Below are positions 26,013 through 35,801 of a DNA stretch of 64,000 nucleotides, one piece after another. This DNA is from Flavobacterium sp. DG2-3. GTDB lineage: Bacteria; Bacteroidota; Bacteroidia; Flavobacteriales; Flavobacteriaceae. The position numbers and the translations under genes are program-made. The notes beneath the pieces were generated by a model. It was not told the DNA's origin, made no database searches, and worked only from the letters and a program-made list of their open reading frames with translations. How positions within the stretch are numbered: position 1 is the stretch's first letter; each line of letters starts with the position of its first letter. The stretch covers positions 682,001 to 746,000 of the forward strand of contig NZ_JAVAMB010000001.1 in the NCBI RefSeq assembly GCF_030730925.1. Direction: 5' to 3'.

Positions 26013-27356
26013 TTACTTGCCTACAATGGCTTTGTAAATGTCGTTACCGTTAGCAAACAGTAGTAGTGAAATAAGTAAAACAAAACCAACCATTTGCGCA
26101 TTCTCTAGGAATTTATCGCTCGGTTTTTTGCCACTTACAATTTCGTATAATAAAAACATCACATGTCCGCCATCAAGAGCAGGAATTGGCAATAAATTCA
26201 TAACTCCAAGCATAATCGACAATAAAGCCGTGATTGACCAGAATACTTCCCAGCTCCAAGAACTTGGAAAAATGTTGTAAATCGCAGCAAAACCACCTAC
26301 TTGTTTGTACGCTTTTGTTTCTGGATTAAAAATCATTTTCAATTGTTTTCCGTAACCTACTAATTGATCTTTTCCTTTTTGAAGACCAACCGGAATAGAT
26401 TCGAAGAAACCATATTCTTTTGTACTTATTTTATAATATCCTAGTTTTTCTAAAGATTTCATATCTAAACCTCCAGCAAAAACGCCTAAAGTACCTTCTG
26501 GAGAAACTTTTACATTAAGAGGTGTTTCTTTTAAATCACGTAAAACAACTGCAGAAATCTCTTTTCCTTTATTAGCCGCTAAGATTGCTTTTGCTTCGTC
26601 AAAATATTTAATTTTTTGCCCGTTAAGAGAAAGGATTAAATCTTTTGCTTTTAAATTTTGGTTAGCAGATTCTTCTGTAACTTTTCCAATAGCAAAAGGT
26701 CGGCGGATATCGACAAGCATTCCTTTTTCTGTTTTAGAAAGCTGATCTATAAAATCAGTCGGCATTTTTAGTGTTTGCTGTTGTCCATTTCTTTCAATCA
26801 AAACGTCTTTAGCCATGATGATATTTATATTCATGTCTTTATCAAAATTCTCTACAGCTTTACCATCAATAGAAATGATTTTGTCACCCGTTTTAAAACC
26901 AGCTTTAAGCATTACAGGATTTTCAATTGCAACACCATCTTTCAAGTCAGAATTAGCGATGTAGGTATCTCCGTATGCAAATGCCATTCCGATATAGATA
27001 ATAAAAGCCAAGATAAAGTTTACGGTAACCCCGCCAAGCATAATAATTAAACGCTGCCAAGCTGGTTTAGTACGAAATTCCCAAGGTTGAGGTGGAAGAG
27101 CCATTTGCTCTTTGTCCATACTTTCGTCAATCATTCCAGAAATTTTCACATAACCACCAAGCGGCAACCATCCGATACCGTATTCTGTTTCTCCGATTTT
27201 CTTTTTGAAAAGTGAATATTTAACATCAAAAAACAAATAAAATTTTTCGACTCTAGTTTTAAACAATTTAGCAGGGATAAAATGCCCTAATTCATGAAGA
27301 ATAATAAGTAAAGATAAACTCAATAGAAATTGAGAGAGTTTGATAACTATATCCAT
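26013..27356 (-). CDS. rseP: RIP metalloprotease RseP (site-2 protease, M50B)
   Basis: 447-residue inner-membrane zinc protease that cuts anti-sigma factors or signal-peptide remnants within the membrane. The zinc motif HELGH is at 21-25 in the first membrane helix, and the third ligand region is LDGGHVMFLL near residue 390. Two PDZ-like segments lie between about 110 and 290 (GFKTGDKIISIDGKAV and NLKAKDLILSLNGQKI). Membrane helices at about 5-22, 105-128, 370-390 and 425-443. Length is normal. Unlike many genomes, it is not beside dxr in the window. A possible minus-strand -7 box, CAAAAGTA, lies at 27385-27392. Confidence 0.95.
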   Translation of the reverse strand: MDIVIKLSQFLLSLSLLIILHELGHFIPAKLFKTRVEKFYLFFDVKYSLFKKKIGETEYGIGWLPLGGYVKISGMIDESMDKEQMALPPQPWEFRTKPAWQRLIIMLGGVTVNFILAFIIYIGMAFAYGDTYIANSDLKDGVAIENPVMLKAGFKTGDKIISIDGKAVENFDKDMNINIIMAKDVLIERNGQQQTLKMPTDFIDQLSKTEKGMLVDIRRPFAIGKVTEESANQNLKAKDLILSLNGQKIKYFDEAKAILAANKGKEISAVVLRDLKETPLNVKVSPEGTLGVFAGGLDMKSLEKLGYYKISTKEYGFFESIPVGLQKGKDQLVGYGKQLKMIFNPETKAYKQVGGFAAIYNIFPSSWSWEVFWSITALLSIMLGVMNLLPIPALDGGHVMFLLYEIVSGKKPSDKFLENAQMVGFVLLISLLLFANGNDIYKAIVGK

Positions 27357-27556
27357 TTGTTGTTTTTAATTCGTATTTAACGCACAAAAGTAGCGTTTTC
27401 TAATTTAATATAAGTACGCAAGATAGTGTTTAAGATTTTAAATGTTTGTTAATTAATAAACATTTCGATTTCTCGTTTTAGCAAGATGCCGTAACTTTAC
27501 TTTTCAAACACTGCCTTATTCAATTGGTAGTAAAAATTCATAAAAAGTTACAGTAT

Positions 27557-28627
27557 ATGGCAACGAAATTATTTTCTCCTCTCACCATAAAAAAAATCAC
27601 TTTAAAAAATAGAATCGCTATTTCGCCAATGTGCCAGTATTCGGCAATAGACGGATTTGCAAACGATTGGCATCTGGTTCATTTGGGCAGCCGTGCCACT
27701 GGAGGCGCTGGATTGATTATTCAGGAAGCTACTGCAGTTTCTCCAGAAGCTCGAATTTCGCCTTCCGATTTAGGTATTTGGAAAGACGAACATATCGAGA
27801 AGCTTAAACAAATCAACGCATTTATTGTTTCTCAAAACTCCATTCCTGGAATTCAATTAGCACACGCTGGCCGAAAAGCGAGTGTTTCGGCTCCTTGGTT
27901 GGGAAACAAAAAGTTAGATTTCGCTCAAGGCGGATGGCAAACCGTTGCGCCAAGTGCGATTCCATATCATGATAACGAACCGTTTTTGCCTGAAGCTTTA
28001 GATCAAAACGGAATTCAGAAAGTAATTTCAGATTTCAAAACTGCTACAAAAAGAGTAGTTGAAGCGGGTTATCAAGTGCTAGAAATTCATGCAGCTCATG
28101 GTTATTTGCTGCACCAATTTTTATCGCCTTTAACAAACGCACGAACGGATGAATATGGCGGAAGTTTTGAAAATAGAATTCGTTTTACTTTAGAAATTGT
28201 TGAAGCCGTGCAATCAGAATGGCCATCAGATTTACCGTTATTGGTTCGAATCTCGGCAACCGATTGGGCAGAAAATGGTTGGAATCCAGAAGAATCTGTG
28301 CAGCTTTCTAAAATATTAAAAGAAAAAGGAGTAGATTTAATCGATGTTTCGTCAGGCGGATTGGTTTCTCATCAAAAAATCACATTAGGACCAGGTTATC
28401 AGGTTCCTTTTGCAGAAAAAGTGAAGCAAGAAGCCAGCATTGCAACAGGCGCAGTCGGGTTAATTACAGAAGCGCGTCAGGCAGAAGAAATCTTAAATAA
28501 GAATCAGGCCGATTTGATTTTATTCGCCAGAGAATCTCTGAGAAACCCAAATTTGCCTTTGGACTTTGCTAAAGATTTAGGAGACGATATTCAATGGCCA
28601 AAACAATACGAAAGAGCTAAACTTTAA
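27557..28627 (+). CDS. Old yellow enzyme family NADPH dehydrogenase (YqjM/NamA-like)
   Basis: 356-residue FMN enzyme that reduces activated alkenes, a cytoplasmic ene-reductase. Start at 27557 (MATKLFSPL) is preferred over the in-frame start at 27524, since the added residues are not conserved. YqjM-type markers are at their usual positions: C26 and Y28 in SPMCQYSA, the histidine pair in EIHAAHGYLLHQFLSP, and VRISATDW plus IATGAVGLI for FMN phosphate binding. Likely role in detoxifying unsaturated carbonyls; substrate unknown. A Gfo/Idh/MocA gene follows at 76 bp with a hairpin between. Confidence 0.92.
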   Translation: MATKLFSPLTIKKITLKNRIAISPMCQYSAIDGFANDWHLVHLGSRATGGAGLIIQEATAVSPEARISPSDLGIWKDEHIEKLKQINAFIVSQNSIPGIQLAHAGRKASVSAPWLGNKKLDFAQGGWQTVAPSAIPYHDNEPFLPEALDQNGIQKVISDFKTATKRVVEAGYQVLEIHAAHGYLLHQFLSPLTNARTDEYGGSFENRIRFTLEIVEAVQSEWPSDLPLLVRISATDWAENGWNPEESVQLSKILKEKGVDLIDVSSGGLVSHQKITLGPGYQVPFAEKVKQEASIATGAVGLITEARQAEEILNKNQADLILFARESLRNPNLPLDFAKDLGDDIQWPKQYERAKL

Positions 28628-28637
28628 TATTTTATTA

Positions 28638-28686
28638 GCCACGATTCACGAATTTATTTTAAAATTATAATTCGTGAATTCGTGGC
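28638..28686. repeat. Hairpin GCCACGATTCACGAATT before the oxidoreductase gene
   Basis: Left arm GCCACGATTCACGAATT and right arm AATTCGTGAATTCGTGGC pair with one bulged base. It could end the upstream message or be a dispersed element. It overlaps the upstream in-frame start at 28674, which is why I place the gene start at 28704. Confidence 0.6.
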
Positions 28687-28703
28687 GGAAAAAACAGACT
28701 CAG

Positions 28704-29747
28704 ATGCAGAAAATTAAAACAGCATTATTATCATACGGAATGTCGGGAAAAGTTTTCCACGCTCCATTTTTAGATCTTCACGAAGGATTTGAATTATTAG
28801 GTTCTTGGGAAAGAAGCAAAAAATTAATCCAAGAAGATTATCCATACGTAAAAAGTTACGCTTCGCTAGATGAATTATTAAGCGATGATGTCGATTTAAT
28901 AATTGTAAATACGCCCGTAGGAACGCATTACGAATATGCTAAAAAAGTGCTTTTGGCAGGAAAACATGCAGTGGTCGAAAAAGCTTTTACAACAACGGCT
29001 GCAGAAGCAAAAGAATTGGCAATAATTGCAAAAGAAAAAGGTTTGAAATTGGCCGTTTTCCAAAATAGAAGATGGGACAGCGATTTTAAAACCATTAAAA
29101 AAGTAATCGATGATGGCGTTTTAGGAGATTTAGTCGAAGCAGAATTTCATTTCGACAGATATAATCCACTTTTAAGTCCGAAAGCGCATAAAGAAACCGC
29201 AAATGATGGAGCAGGAGTTTTAAAAGATTTAGGTCCTCATATTATCGATCAGGCTATAAGTCTTTTTGGCTGTCCAAAAGCTGTTTTTGGAGACATTCGC
29301 GTAACCAGAGAAAATTCTGTTGTAGACGATTGGATCGATTTATCTTTGTTTTATTCTAATTTCAGAGTACGCCTAAAAGCTGGTTTTTTTGTGCGCGAAG
29401 CCCATCCAGCGTACACGATTCACGGTAGAAAAGGTTCTTTCTTAAAACCGCGTGGAGATGTTCAGGAAGACGATTTGAAAGTGGGTAAAAAGCCAAACCG
29501 AGAATCTTGGGGAACAGAAGACGAAAACCTTCAAGGACTTTTGCATACCGAAATTGACGGTAAAATTGTGAGAGAAAAAATTCCAACGCTTCAAGGCAAT
29601 TATTTCAGTTTCTTCGATGGCGTTTATGATTCGATTGTAAACGATAAAAAAGAGCCCGTTACCGCAGATGAAGGCGTAAAAGTAATGCAGGTTATAGAAG
29701 CCGCAATTGCAAGTAATGCGCAACAGAAAGTAATAAGCATATCATAG
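28704..29747 (+). CDS. Gfo/Idh/MocA-family oxidoreductase
   Basis: 347 residues. N-terminal Rossmann domain starts LLSYGMSGKVFHAPFL, the variant glycine loop of the YdgJ/YvaA (scyllo-inositol dehydrogenase-like) subgroup. The nucleotide-domain motif EKAFTTTAAEAKEL carries the conserved EK(P/A) lysine. The C-terminal domain includes AVFQNRRWDSDFKTIKK and the catalytic-region DLGPHIIDQAISLFG. NAD(P)-dependent dehydrogenase of a sugar or cyclitol; substrate not predictable. Start at 28704 chosen because the earlier ATG lies in the upstream hairpin arm. Confidence 0.9.
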   Translation: MQKIKTALLSYGMSGKVFHAPFLDLHEGFELLGSWERSKKLIQEDYPYVKSYASLDELLSDDVDLIIVNTPVGTHYEYAKKVLLAGKHAVVEKAFTTTAAEAKELAIIAKEKGLKLAVFQNRRWDSDFKTIKKVIDDGVLGDLVEAEFHFDRYNPLLSPKAHKETANDGAGVLKDLGPHIIDQAISLFGCPKAVFGDIRVTRENSVVDDWIDLSLFYSNFRVRLKAGFFVREAHPAYTIHGRKGSFLKPRGDVQEDDLKVGKKPNRESWGTEDENLQGLLHTEIDGKIVREKIPTLQGNYFSFFDGVYDSIVNDKKEPVTADEGVKVMQVIEAAIASNAQQKVISIS

Positions 29748-29834
29748 AGATGCACATCTAAAAAGGTTAGTTTTTTTATTTTGTAAGCTTCGGAGAAGCG
29801 AAATATTTATAGCAGAGAATAAGATTACCATATT

Positions 29835-29896
29835 AAAGCTCCAGCGGAGCGATATATTTTTATAATCTATAATATATGTCGCTCCGCTGGAGCTTT
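29835..29896. repeat. Palindrome with AAAGCTCCAGCGGAGCGA arms
   Basis: A perfect 18-bp inverted repeat with a 26-base AT-only loop in the 348-bp gap (29748-30095) upstream of the MFS gene. A related half (CTTCGGAGAAGCG) lies at 29789. Right arm ends in TTTTTT, so it may also terminate the upstream gene. The rest of the gap shows no gene. Confidence 0.75.
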
Positions 29897-30063
29897 TTTC
29901 ATTTGTTTATTTGCTTAGAAACTTAGTAGCTTAGAGGCTTAGCATCTTAAAAAATTGTAATTTTAATAAACCGAATTCAACTGAAAACCTTTGAATTTAT
30001 AAACAATAACGTTGTATATTGTGCATAACCTTAGGCTTTATGCACTTTAACAAGCGTTTTTAG

Positions 30064-30071
30064 TATTTTTG
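30064..30071 (+). promoter_or_regulatory. -7 element of the MFS gene
   Basis: TATTTTTG, 25 bases before the ATG at 30096. The TTG at 30069 that could be read as a start codon is part of this box. Confidence 0.5.
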
Positions 30072-30095
30072 AACACATTCCAATACAAATTCAAT

Positions 30096-31310
30096 ATGCT
30101 GTTAAATTTTAACCCATTAGCGCTTTTTCAGACCAAAGCAAAAATCAAGAAAGTATTTAGAGAGGCTAAAGCTTCGTATTTAAATCGTATTCGTTTTGCT
30201 GTCGGAATGTTTTATTTCGGAATGGGTTTGAGTTTTGCCACATGGGCCAGCCGTATTCCAGATATCAAAACCACTTTGCATTTAACAGAAGGAGACTTGG
30301 GATCCATTTTGTTTGCGCTTCCTGTCGGACAGCTGATTGTGATGCCATTTTCAGGAAAAATGGTAACCAAATTCGGTAGCCATCGCATTCTAATTTTCTC
30401 TTTAATAATGTATGTTTTATGCTTAATCAATTTAGGTTTGGCAACAACATCATTGCAATTATCATTAGGATTGTTTCTGTTTGGAGTTTTCGGAAATCTG
30501 GCCAATATTGCAGTAAACACACAAGGCGTTTATACCGAAGTTTTGTTCAAAAAAACAATCATGTCCTCTTTTCATGGCATGTGGAGTTTTGCCGGATTTA
30601 CTGGTGCGCTGGTAGGTTTAGGAATGTTAGCTTTAAAATTAAGTCCGCTGCATCATTTTATGATTGTAGCCGGAATTGTTTTATTAATGGTGGCTTTTAA
30701 TTTCAAATTTTTAGTTAGAGCCAAAGAAAAAAAGAAACCGAAAGAGGAAGGGAAAAAACTATTTGTAAAACCAGATACCGCTTTGCTTTGGCTTGGCGTA
30801 ATCGGATTTTGCAGTATGGCAAGCGAAGGTGTTATGTTTGACTGGAGCGGTGTTTATTTTAAAGACATTGTAAAAGCGCCTGGGCCGTTGGTTGTTTTAG
30901 GCTACACTTCTTTTATGATTATGATGGCCAGCGGCAGATTTTTGGGCGACGGCTTAATCAATAAATTTGGGCGCGAACGCGTTATGCAGATTAGCGGTGT
31001 CATGATTTCGGCGGGACTTTTTACAGCAGTTTTTCTTCCTTATATTATTCCGTGCACAATTGCCTTTATGTTTGTTGGTTTGGGCGTTGCAACCATTGTT
31101 CCTACTGTTTATAGTATTGCAGGGAAAAATCCAACCGTGCCAGCGGGCGAAGCTTTAACGATTGTTTCGAGCGTAAGTTTCTTAGGTTTCTTAATGGGAC
31201 CGCCAGTAATTGGGCATATTGCACAAAGTTTCGGATTGCAGTTTTCTTTTGCCTTTATCGGAATTTTTGGGGTTTTGATTGCTTTTATGGTTTCTAAAAT
31301 TAGAAGCTAA
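30096..31310 (+). CDS. MFS transporter, YbjJ-like
   Basis: 404 residues with about twelve membrane helices. The start TFATWASRIP-like run FATWASRIPDIKTTLHLTEGDLGSILFALPVGQL is typical of the YbjJ/Fuc-like subgroup of the major facilitator superfamily, and the loop between TM2 and TM3 is GKMVTKFGSHRIL. A basic linker (RAKEKKKPKEEGKK) separates the two six-helix halves at about residue 215. Probable exporter or sugar-type importer; substrate unknown. A strong terminator follows. Confidence 0.9.
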   Translation: MLLNFNPLALFQTKAKIKKVFREAKASYLNRIRFAVGMFYFGMGLSFATWASRIPDIKTTLHLTEGDLGSILFALPVGQLIVMPFSGKMVTKFGSHRILIFSLIMYVLCLINLGLATTSLQLSLGLFLFGVFGNLANIAVNTQGVYTEVLFKKTIMSSFHGMWSFAGFTGALVGLGMLALKLSPLHHFMIVAGIVLLMVAFNFKFLVRAKEKKKPKEEGKKLFVKPDTALLWLGVIGFCSMASEGVMFDWSGVYFKDIVKAPGPLVVLGYTSFMIMMASGRFLGDGLINKFGRERVMQISGVMISAGLFTAVFLPYIIPCTIAFMFVGLGVATIVPTVYSIAGKNPTVPAGEALTIVSSVSFLGFLMGPPVIGHIAQSFGLQFSFAFIGIFGVLIAFMVSKIRS

Positions 31311-31337
31311 TCCTAATTAAAATTTACTAGAATTTAC

Positions 31338-31377
31338 TAAAACCTAAATAAATTTGTAAGAATTTATTTAGGTTTTA
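31338..31377 (+). terminator. Terminator after the MFS gene
   Basis: Perfect 17-bp inverted repeat (TAAAACCTAAATAAATT and its complement) with a six-base loop. Confidence 0.75.
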
Positions 31378-31387
31378 AATATTTTTG
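31354..31387 (+). promoter_or_regulatory. Candidate promoter of the TonB receptor gene
   Basis: TATTTTTG at 31380-31387 with TTG at 31354-31356 (gap 23), directly after and overlapping the MFS terminator. A second -7-like TACATTTG lies at 31389-31396. The leader to the ATG is about 95 bases. Confidence 0.45.
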
Positions 31388-31488
31388 CTACATTTGAATT
31401 CAAGAAAGGCCTGAATTCTAAGCTTTCTTTTTTTCCAAAAACCAATTTTATCTTTTGAAGAATTATTTCAAAATAAATTGGATTTTTA

Positions 31489-34308
31489 ATGGTAAAAAAA
31501 TACGCAGTCTTCTTTATTGTATCGTTTTTCAATTTTGCTTTTTCGCAAAAAGAAATAACGGTGTCCGGAATTGTTATCGATGCTCGAACACAAAATCCGC
31601 TAGAAAATGTAGTGGTTACGATACAAAATACCGCCGTGATGCAGCTCACGTCAAAAACAGGGAAATTTGAACTTCATATATTTCCTAAAAAAGAACAATT
31701 GCTTTTATTGAGAAATCAAGGATATAAAGATTTCCTTTTAAAAGTGCTTTCCAATTCAGGACAAGATATAAATCTCGGAATTTTACAATTAGAAGATACC
31801 TATTCAGATGAAGTTCCAGCGGCATTGATTACACTGTCAGATAATGATTTTTCAGATGACAACAGTTCGTCTGAAATGACATCGGGACTTTTACAGTCTT
31901 CCAAAGATGCTTTCATGCAGGCATCGGCTTTCAATTGGGGACAGGCTCGATTTCGTGTTCGCGGTTTAGATAGTGAAAACGCCGTCACAATGCTCAACGG
32001 AATGCCAATGAATAAAATCTATGACGGCAGACCGCAATGGGGGAATTGGGGAGGTTTAAATAATGTGCTCCGAAATCAGGAATTTTCCGTTGGAACAGCG
32101 GCTTCCAATTATACTTTTGGAGGTATCCTGGGCACGCAGCAGATTTATATCCGTGCTTCTCTGTATCGAAAAGGAGCTTCACTAACTTTTTCTGGAAGCA
32201 ATACCACTTATTTATGGAGGGCAATTGGCACTTATGCTTCTGGAATGAATGCTGATGGATGGGCTTTTGCCATTTCAGCTGGAAAGAGATGGACAGATGA
32301 AGGTTATTTTGAAGGTACAAATTTCGATGCCGATTCTTTTTTTCTTAGTGTAGAAAAGAAATTAAACAAAAAACATTCCATCAATTTTACAGGATTTTAT
32401 ACGCCAAATTCACGCGGAAAAAATTCCGCCAATACCACTGAGGTTACTGATTTAATGGGCGAAAAATACAATTCGTATTGGGGATTTCAGAATGGAGAAA
32501 AACGGAATGCTAGAGTAAAAAAGGTAGAAGAGCCACTATTTATGCTCAATCATTATTATAAAATTGATGATAAAAACAATCTGAATTCGGCTGTAATGTA
32601 TCAGTTTGGAAAAGTAGGCAACAGCAATATTGATTATCAAAATGCTGACAGTCCAGATCCTGTTTATTACAGAAAAATGCCAAGCTATTTTAGTTCGCTT
32701 TACGCGAAAGATCAAGGCGAATTTTCGGGCGCGTTTACTCCAGATTATGAAAATGCCGAAAAAAACAAAATAGCTTTTTTAGCAAATCCGCAGATTAATT
32801 GGGGCGAAATGTATTTTGCCAATCAGAAGTTTGGTACAGACGGTTATATACCTACGCAAAGCCATTATGTGCTTTACGAAGATCGAACAGATGATCGTAC
32901 TTTTGCAGCAAATTCAAATCTAAATTCACAGATTACGCCTAATATTTCTTTTGATGGAGGATTTACTTTTAAGAAATTAAAATCACATAATTTTCAATAT
33001 TTATTAGATCTTCTTGGCGGAGCATATTTCGAAGATATTGATCCATTTTACAAAGGAAATCTTTCGCAGTCCGATTTGCTGCATCCAAATCGACAAGTCG
33101 GGAAAGGAGATGTTTACGGATATAATTATAATTTATTGGCCAGTACTTTAGATGTTTTTGCTCAGTTTAAATTTAATTACAACAAAACCGAATTCTTTTT
33201 GGCGCAATCTTATTCAATGTCAGATTATCAAAGAGAAGGATTATATCAAAACGGACTTTATCCGACTACTTCATTAGGAAAAAGCGAAAAGGTAAATTTT
33301 GAAAATTTTGGTTTCAAAGGCGGTTTCACTTATAAAATTTCAGGAAAACAATTGCTGTTTTTTAATGCTGCACATTTCACTAGAGCGCCTTCACTAAGAA
33401 ATACATTTTCGAATGCACGTTTAAATAATAACCTAGTTGACGGAATCGAAAGCGAAAATATCACTAGTGCCGAGGCCAATTATGTATACCGTTCGGCAAA
33501 ACTCAAATTACGTTTAACAGCTTATTATTCGGCAATTAGAAATGCTTCAAAAACTTCTTATTTCTATGCCGAAGGAATTTTTGACAATGGTTCTGGTTAC
33601 GATCCAACAAACGCATTTGTCAGTCAGACTTTGACAAAATTGGATAAGAAAAATACAGGAGCCGAATTGAGTTTAGAATATCAGATTTCATCAACATTAA
33701 AAACTACTTTATCTGCCGCATTTGGGAATTATATTTATAGCAGCAATCCTGATGTGACAATTACAAACGATGCCAACAGAGCAAAAGAAGGCGCGCAAAC
33801 CAACTTTGATTTCGGCCCAGCTTTTTTAAAGAATTATAAACAGCCAGGCACTCCGCAACAAGCCTATTCTTTTGGACTGGAATATCGTGACCCGAAGTTT
33901 TGGTGGCTTGGCGCTAATGTCAATTATTTGGCCGAAAGCTATATTGATGTTTCGCCGATTTCTAGAACTTCTCAATTTTATATTAATCCTGCCAATGGTT
34001 TTCCTTTTCCTGAAGCAACTTCCGAAAGAGGAAATGAATTATTGAAACAAGAAAAATTTAAGCCAATTCTATTGCTGAATTTTAGCGGAGGCAAATCTTG
34101 GCGCATTCATAAAAAATACGTCGGACTTTTTGCCAGTGTCAATAATGCTTTGGATTTAATGTATAAAACGGGCGGTTTTGAACAAGCAAGAAACGCCAAT
34201 TTTAGAGCCCTAAATCAAGATATGTCTAGCGGAACACCATCGTTTGGGTCAAGATATTATTATGGTTACGGCCGAACCTACTTTCTAAATCTTACTGTTG
34301 GTTTATAA
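31489..34308 (+). CDS. TonB-dependent outer-membrane receptor
   Basis: 939 residues with signal peptide ending near NFAFSQ (residue 20). A carboxypeptidase-regulatory-like beta-sandwich spans about 23-105 (VSGIVIDARTQNPLENVVV). The plug domain spans about 125-240: FRVRGLDSENAVTMLNGMPMNKIYDG. The rest is a 22-stranded barrel rich in aromatic strand ends, closing with YGYGRTYFLNLTVGL. It imports a ligand across the outer membrane using the proton motive force via TonB. It is paired with a DUF5689 lipoprotein 17 bp downstream, so the two probably work as a SusCD-like receptor plus surface lipoprotein (inference); ligand unknown. Confidence 0.92.
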   Translation: MVKKYAVFFIVSFFNFAFSQKEITVSGIVIDARTQNPLENVVVTIQNTAVMQLTSKTGKFELHIFPKKEQLLLLRNQGYKDFLLKVLSNSGQDINLGILQLEDTYSDEVPAALITLSDNDFSDDNSSSEMTSGLLQSSKDAFMQASAFNWGQARFRVRGLDSENAVTMLNGMPMNKIYDGRPQWGNWGGLNNVLRNQEFSVGTAASNYTFGGILGTQQIYIRASLYRKGASLTFSGSNTTYLWRAIGTYASGMNADGWAFAISAGKRWTDEGYFEGTNFDADSFFLSVEKKLNKKHSINFTGFYTPNSRGKNSANTTEVTDLMGEKYNSYWGFQNGEKRNARVKKVEEPLFMLNHYYKIDDKNNLNSAVMYQFGKVGNSNIDYQNADSPDPVYYRKMPSYFSSLYAKDQGEFSGAFTPDYENAEKNKIAFLANPQINWGEMYFANQKFGTDGYIPTQSHYVLYEDRTDDRTFAANSNLNSQITPNISFDGGFTFKKLKSHNFQYLLDLLGGAYFEDIDPFYKGNLSQSDLLHPNRQVGKGDVYGYNYNLLASTLDVFAQFKFNYNKTEFFLAQSYSMSDYQREGLYQNGLYPTTSLGKSEKVNFENFGFKGGFTYKISGKQLLFFNAAHFTRAPSLRNTFSNARLNNNLVDGIESENITSAEANYVYRSAKLKLRLTAYYSAIRNASKTSYFYAEGIFDNGSGYDPTNAFVSQTLTKLDKKNTGAELSLEYQISSTLKTTLSAAFGNYIYSSNPDVTITNDANRAKEGAQTNFDFGPAFLKNYKQPGTPQQAYSFGLEYRDPKFWWLGANVNYLAESYIDVSPISRTSQFYINPANGFPFPEATSERGNELLKQEKFKPILLLNFSGGKSWRIHKKYVGLFASVNNALDLMYKTGGFEQARNANFRALNQDMSSGTPSFGSRYYYGYGRTYFLNLTVGL

Positions 34309-34325
34309 ACTGAAAACTTATTCTT

Positions 34326-35663
34326 ATGAAAAAACTAATTTTATTTTTTGCATTATCATTATTATACAGCTGCAGTCAAGAAGTGGAAGTTCCGCAATTA
34401 GCTTGCAATCAGCCCAATCTAGAGGTCAATAAAACGGTAGAAAAAGTTTATGAACTTTCGGGAACGACAGCGAAGCAGTATTTGTATGATGATGTAATAG
34501 AAGCTTATGTCGTTTCTAGCGATGAAGGGGGGAATTTTTTTAAAACAATCTCATTACAGACAAAAGCAACCCAAAAAGACCCTGCAATAGGTTTTAGTGT
34601 TCCTATTGATGCAACCAATACTTATATCGATTATCGTATAGGAAATAAAGTGTTTGTAAAACTTAAAAATCAATTTACAGATTTATACTATGGCGGTTTG
34701 AGAATCGGGAGTTTGTATGTGAGCAATGCCGGAGATCCAACAATTGGAAGAATTTCTCAAAACGAATACAAAAATGTTTTAAACGCTTCGTGTAAAAATA
34801 TCGACGAAAATGAATTGGTAAAATCACTTTCTATAGAAGAAGCACTTTCAGATTCTAAACTCAATACTTTGATTGAATTAAATGATGTTGAGTTTACTGA
34901 AGCAGCATTGGGGCGTCATTATTTTGAAGAATCGAATAATATTGGAGGTTCGACTAATTGGTATTTGAGAGATAAAACAGGAAATCAGGTTATTTTTAGA
35001 ACTAGCTCTTATGCGAAATTTGCAGATCATTCTGTGCCAGAAGGAAGCGGAAAAGTGAGAGGGATTTTAAGCAAATTTGGTTCAGATTATCAATTTATGG
35101 TTCGCTATGAAAGTGATATCGTGATGAACGGAAAAAGAAATACGCCATTTTTTTCAGAAGATTTTCAATCGGTTAAAAACAATGTGAATTTTTCGCTTCC
35201 GGGCTGGAGCAATATTGTAGAGAAAGCGACAAAATTGTGGAAAAGCATGGTGTATTCTGGAAATGGATATGCAGAATTTAACACCACAAGCACAACTGCA
35301 GCTGAGAATATTGCATGGCTTGTTTCTCCTAAAATTAATCTCACAGGATATAAAAATGCTGTTCTTTCGTTTAGAAGTGCACAGCATGATTTGAAAATAG
35401 ACTCGCCTTTAAATACTTTGGAGGTATATGTTTCAACCAATTTTGACGGGGCAAGTGTCACTAAGGCAAAATGGACAAAATTGGAAGCAAAAGTGCCAAC
35501 GCTTTCAACGCCTTCTCGCGAGTTTATCAGTTCTGGCGGAATCGATCTTTCTGCTTATTCTGGAAACATACATATTGCATTTAAATACATCGGATCTGGA
35601 AAAGACAAAACATTAAATGGCGCTTTTATGGTGGATGATGTTAAAATATTTGGAGAAAAGTAA
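34326..35663 (+). CDS. DUF5689 surface lipoprotein with choice-of-anchor-J-like C-terminus
   Basis: 445 residues. Lipobox SLLYSC gives acylated C16. DUF5689 spans about 35-255 (VIEAYVVSSDEGGNFFKTISLQ ... an OB-fold-like region with NKVFVKLKN and GLRIGSLY). The C-terminal ~170 residues (FFSEDFQSVK to VDDVKIFGEK) match the jelly-roll choice-of-anchor-J type: SPKINLTGYKNAVLSFRS, LEVYVSTNFDG, AFMVDDVKIFG. Paired with the TonB receptor upstream; it is probably displayed on the cell surface and holds the ligand for the receptor (inference). Confidence 0.88.
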   Translation: MKKLILFFALSLLYSCSQEVEVPQLACNQPNLEVNKTVEKVYELSGTTAKQYLYDDVIEAYVVSSDEGGNFFKTISLQTKATQKDPAIGFSVPIDATNTYIDYRIGNKVFVKLKNQFTDLYYGGLRIGSLYVSNAGDPTIGRISQNEYKNVLNASCKNIDENELVKSLSIEEALSDSKLNTLIELNDVEFTEAALGRHYFEESNNIGGSTNWYLRDKTGNQVIFRTSSYAKFADHSVPEGSGKVRGILSKFGSDYQFMVRYESDIVMNGKRNTPFFSEDFQSVKNNVNFSLPGWSNIVEKATKLWKSMVYSGNGYAEFNTTSTTAAENIAWLVSPKINLTGYKNAVLSFRSAQHDLKIDSPLNTLEVYVSTNFDGASVTKAKWTKLEAKVPTLSTPSREFISSGGIDLSAYSGNIHIAFKYIGSGKDKTLNGAFMVDDVKIFGEK

Positions 35664-35801
35664 AATGTTAATTTCTAAAAAGAAAAATAATGAGCTGATT
35701 TTTAAAGTATTATTGAAAAGTTTGTAGTTTTTGTATTTCAAATTGTTAAAATCTAATTGATTTTTGTATTTTGGTCATCCCAAATCAATACAAAAACAAA
35801 T

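Noticed and set aside
30069..30095. TTG start for the MFS protein
   Set aside because: It overlaps the TATTTTTG promoter box; the ATG at 30096 is preferred.
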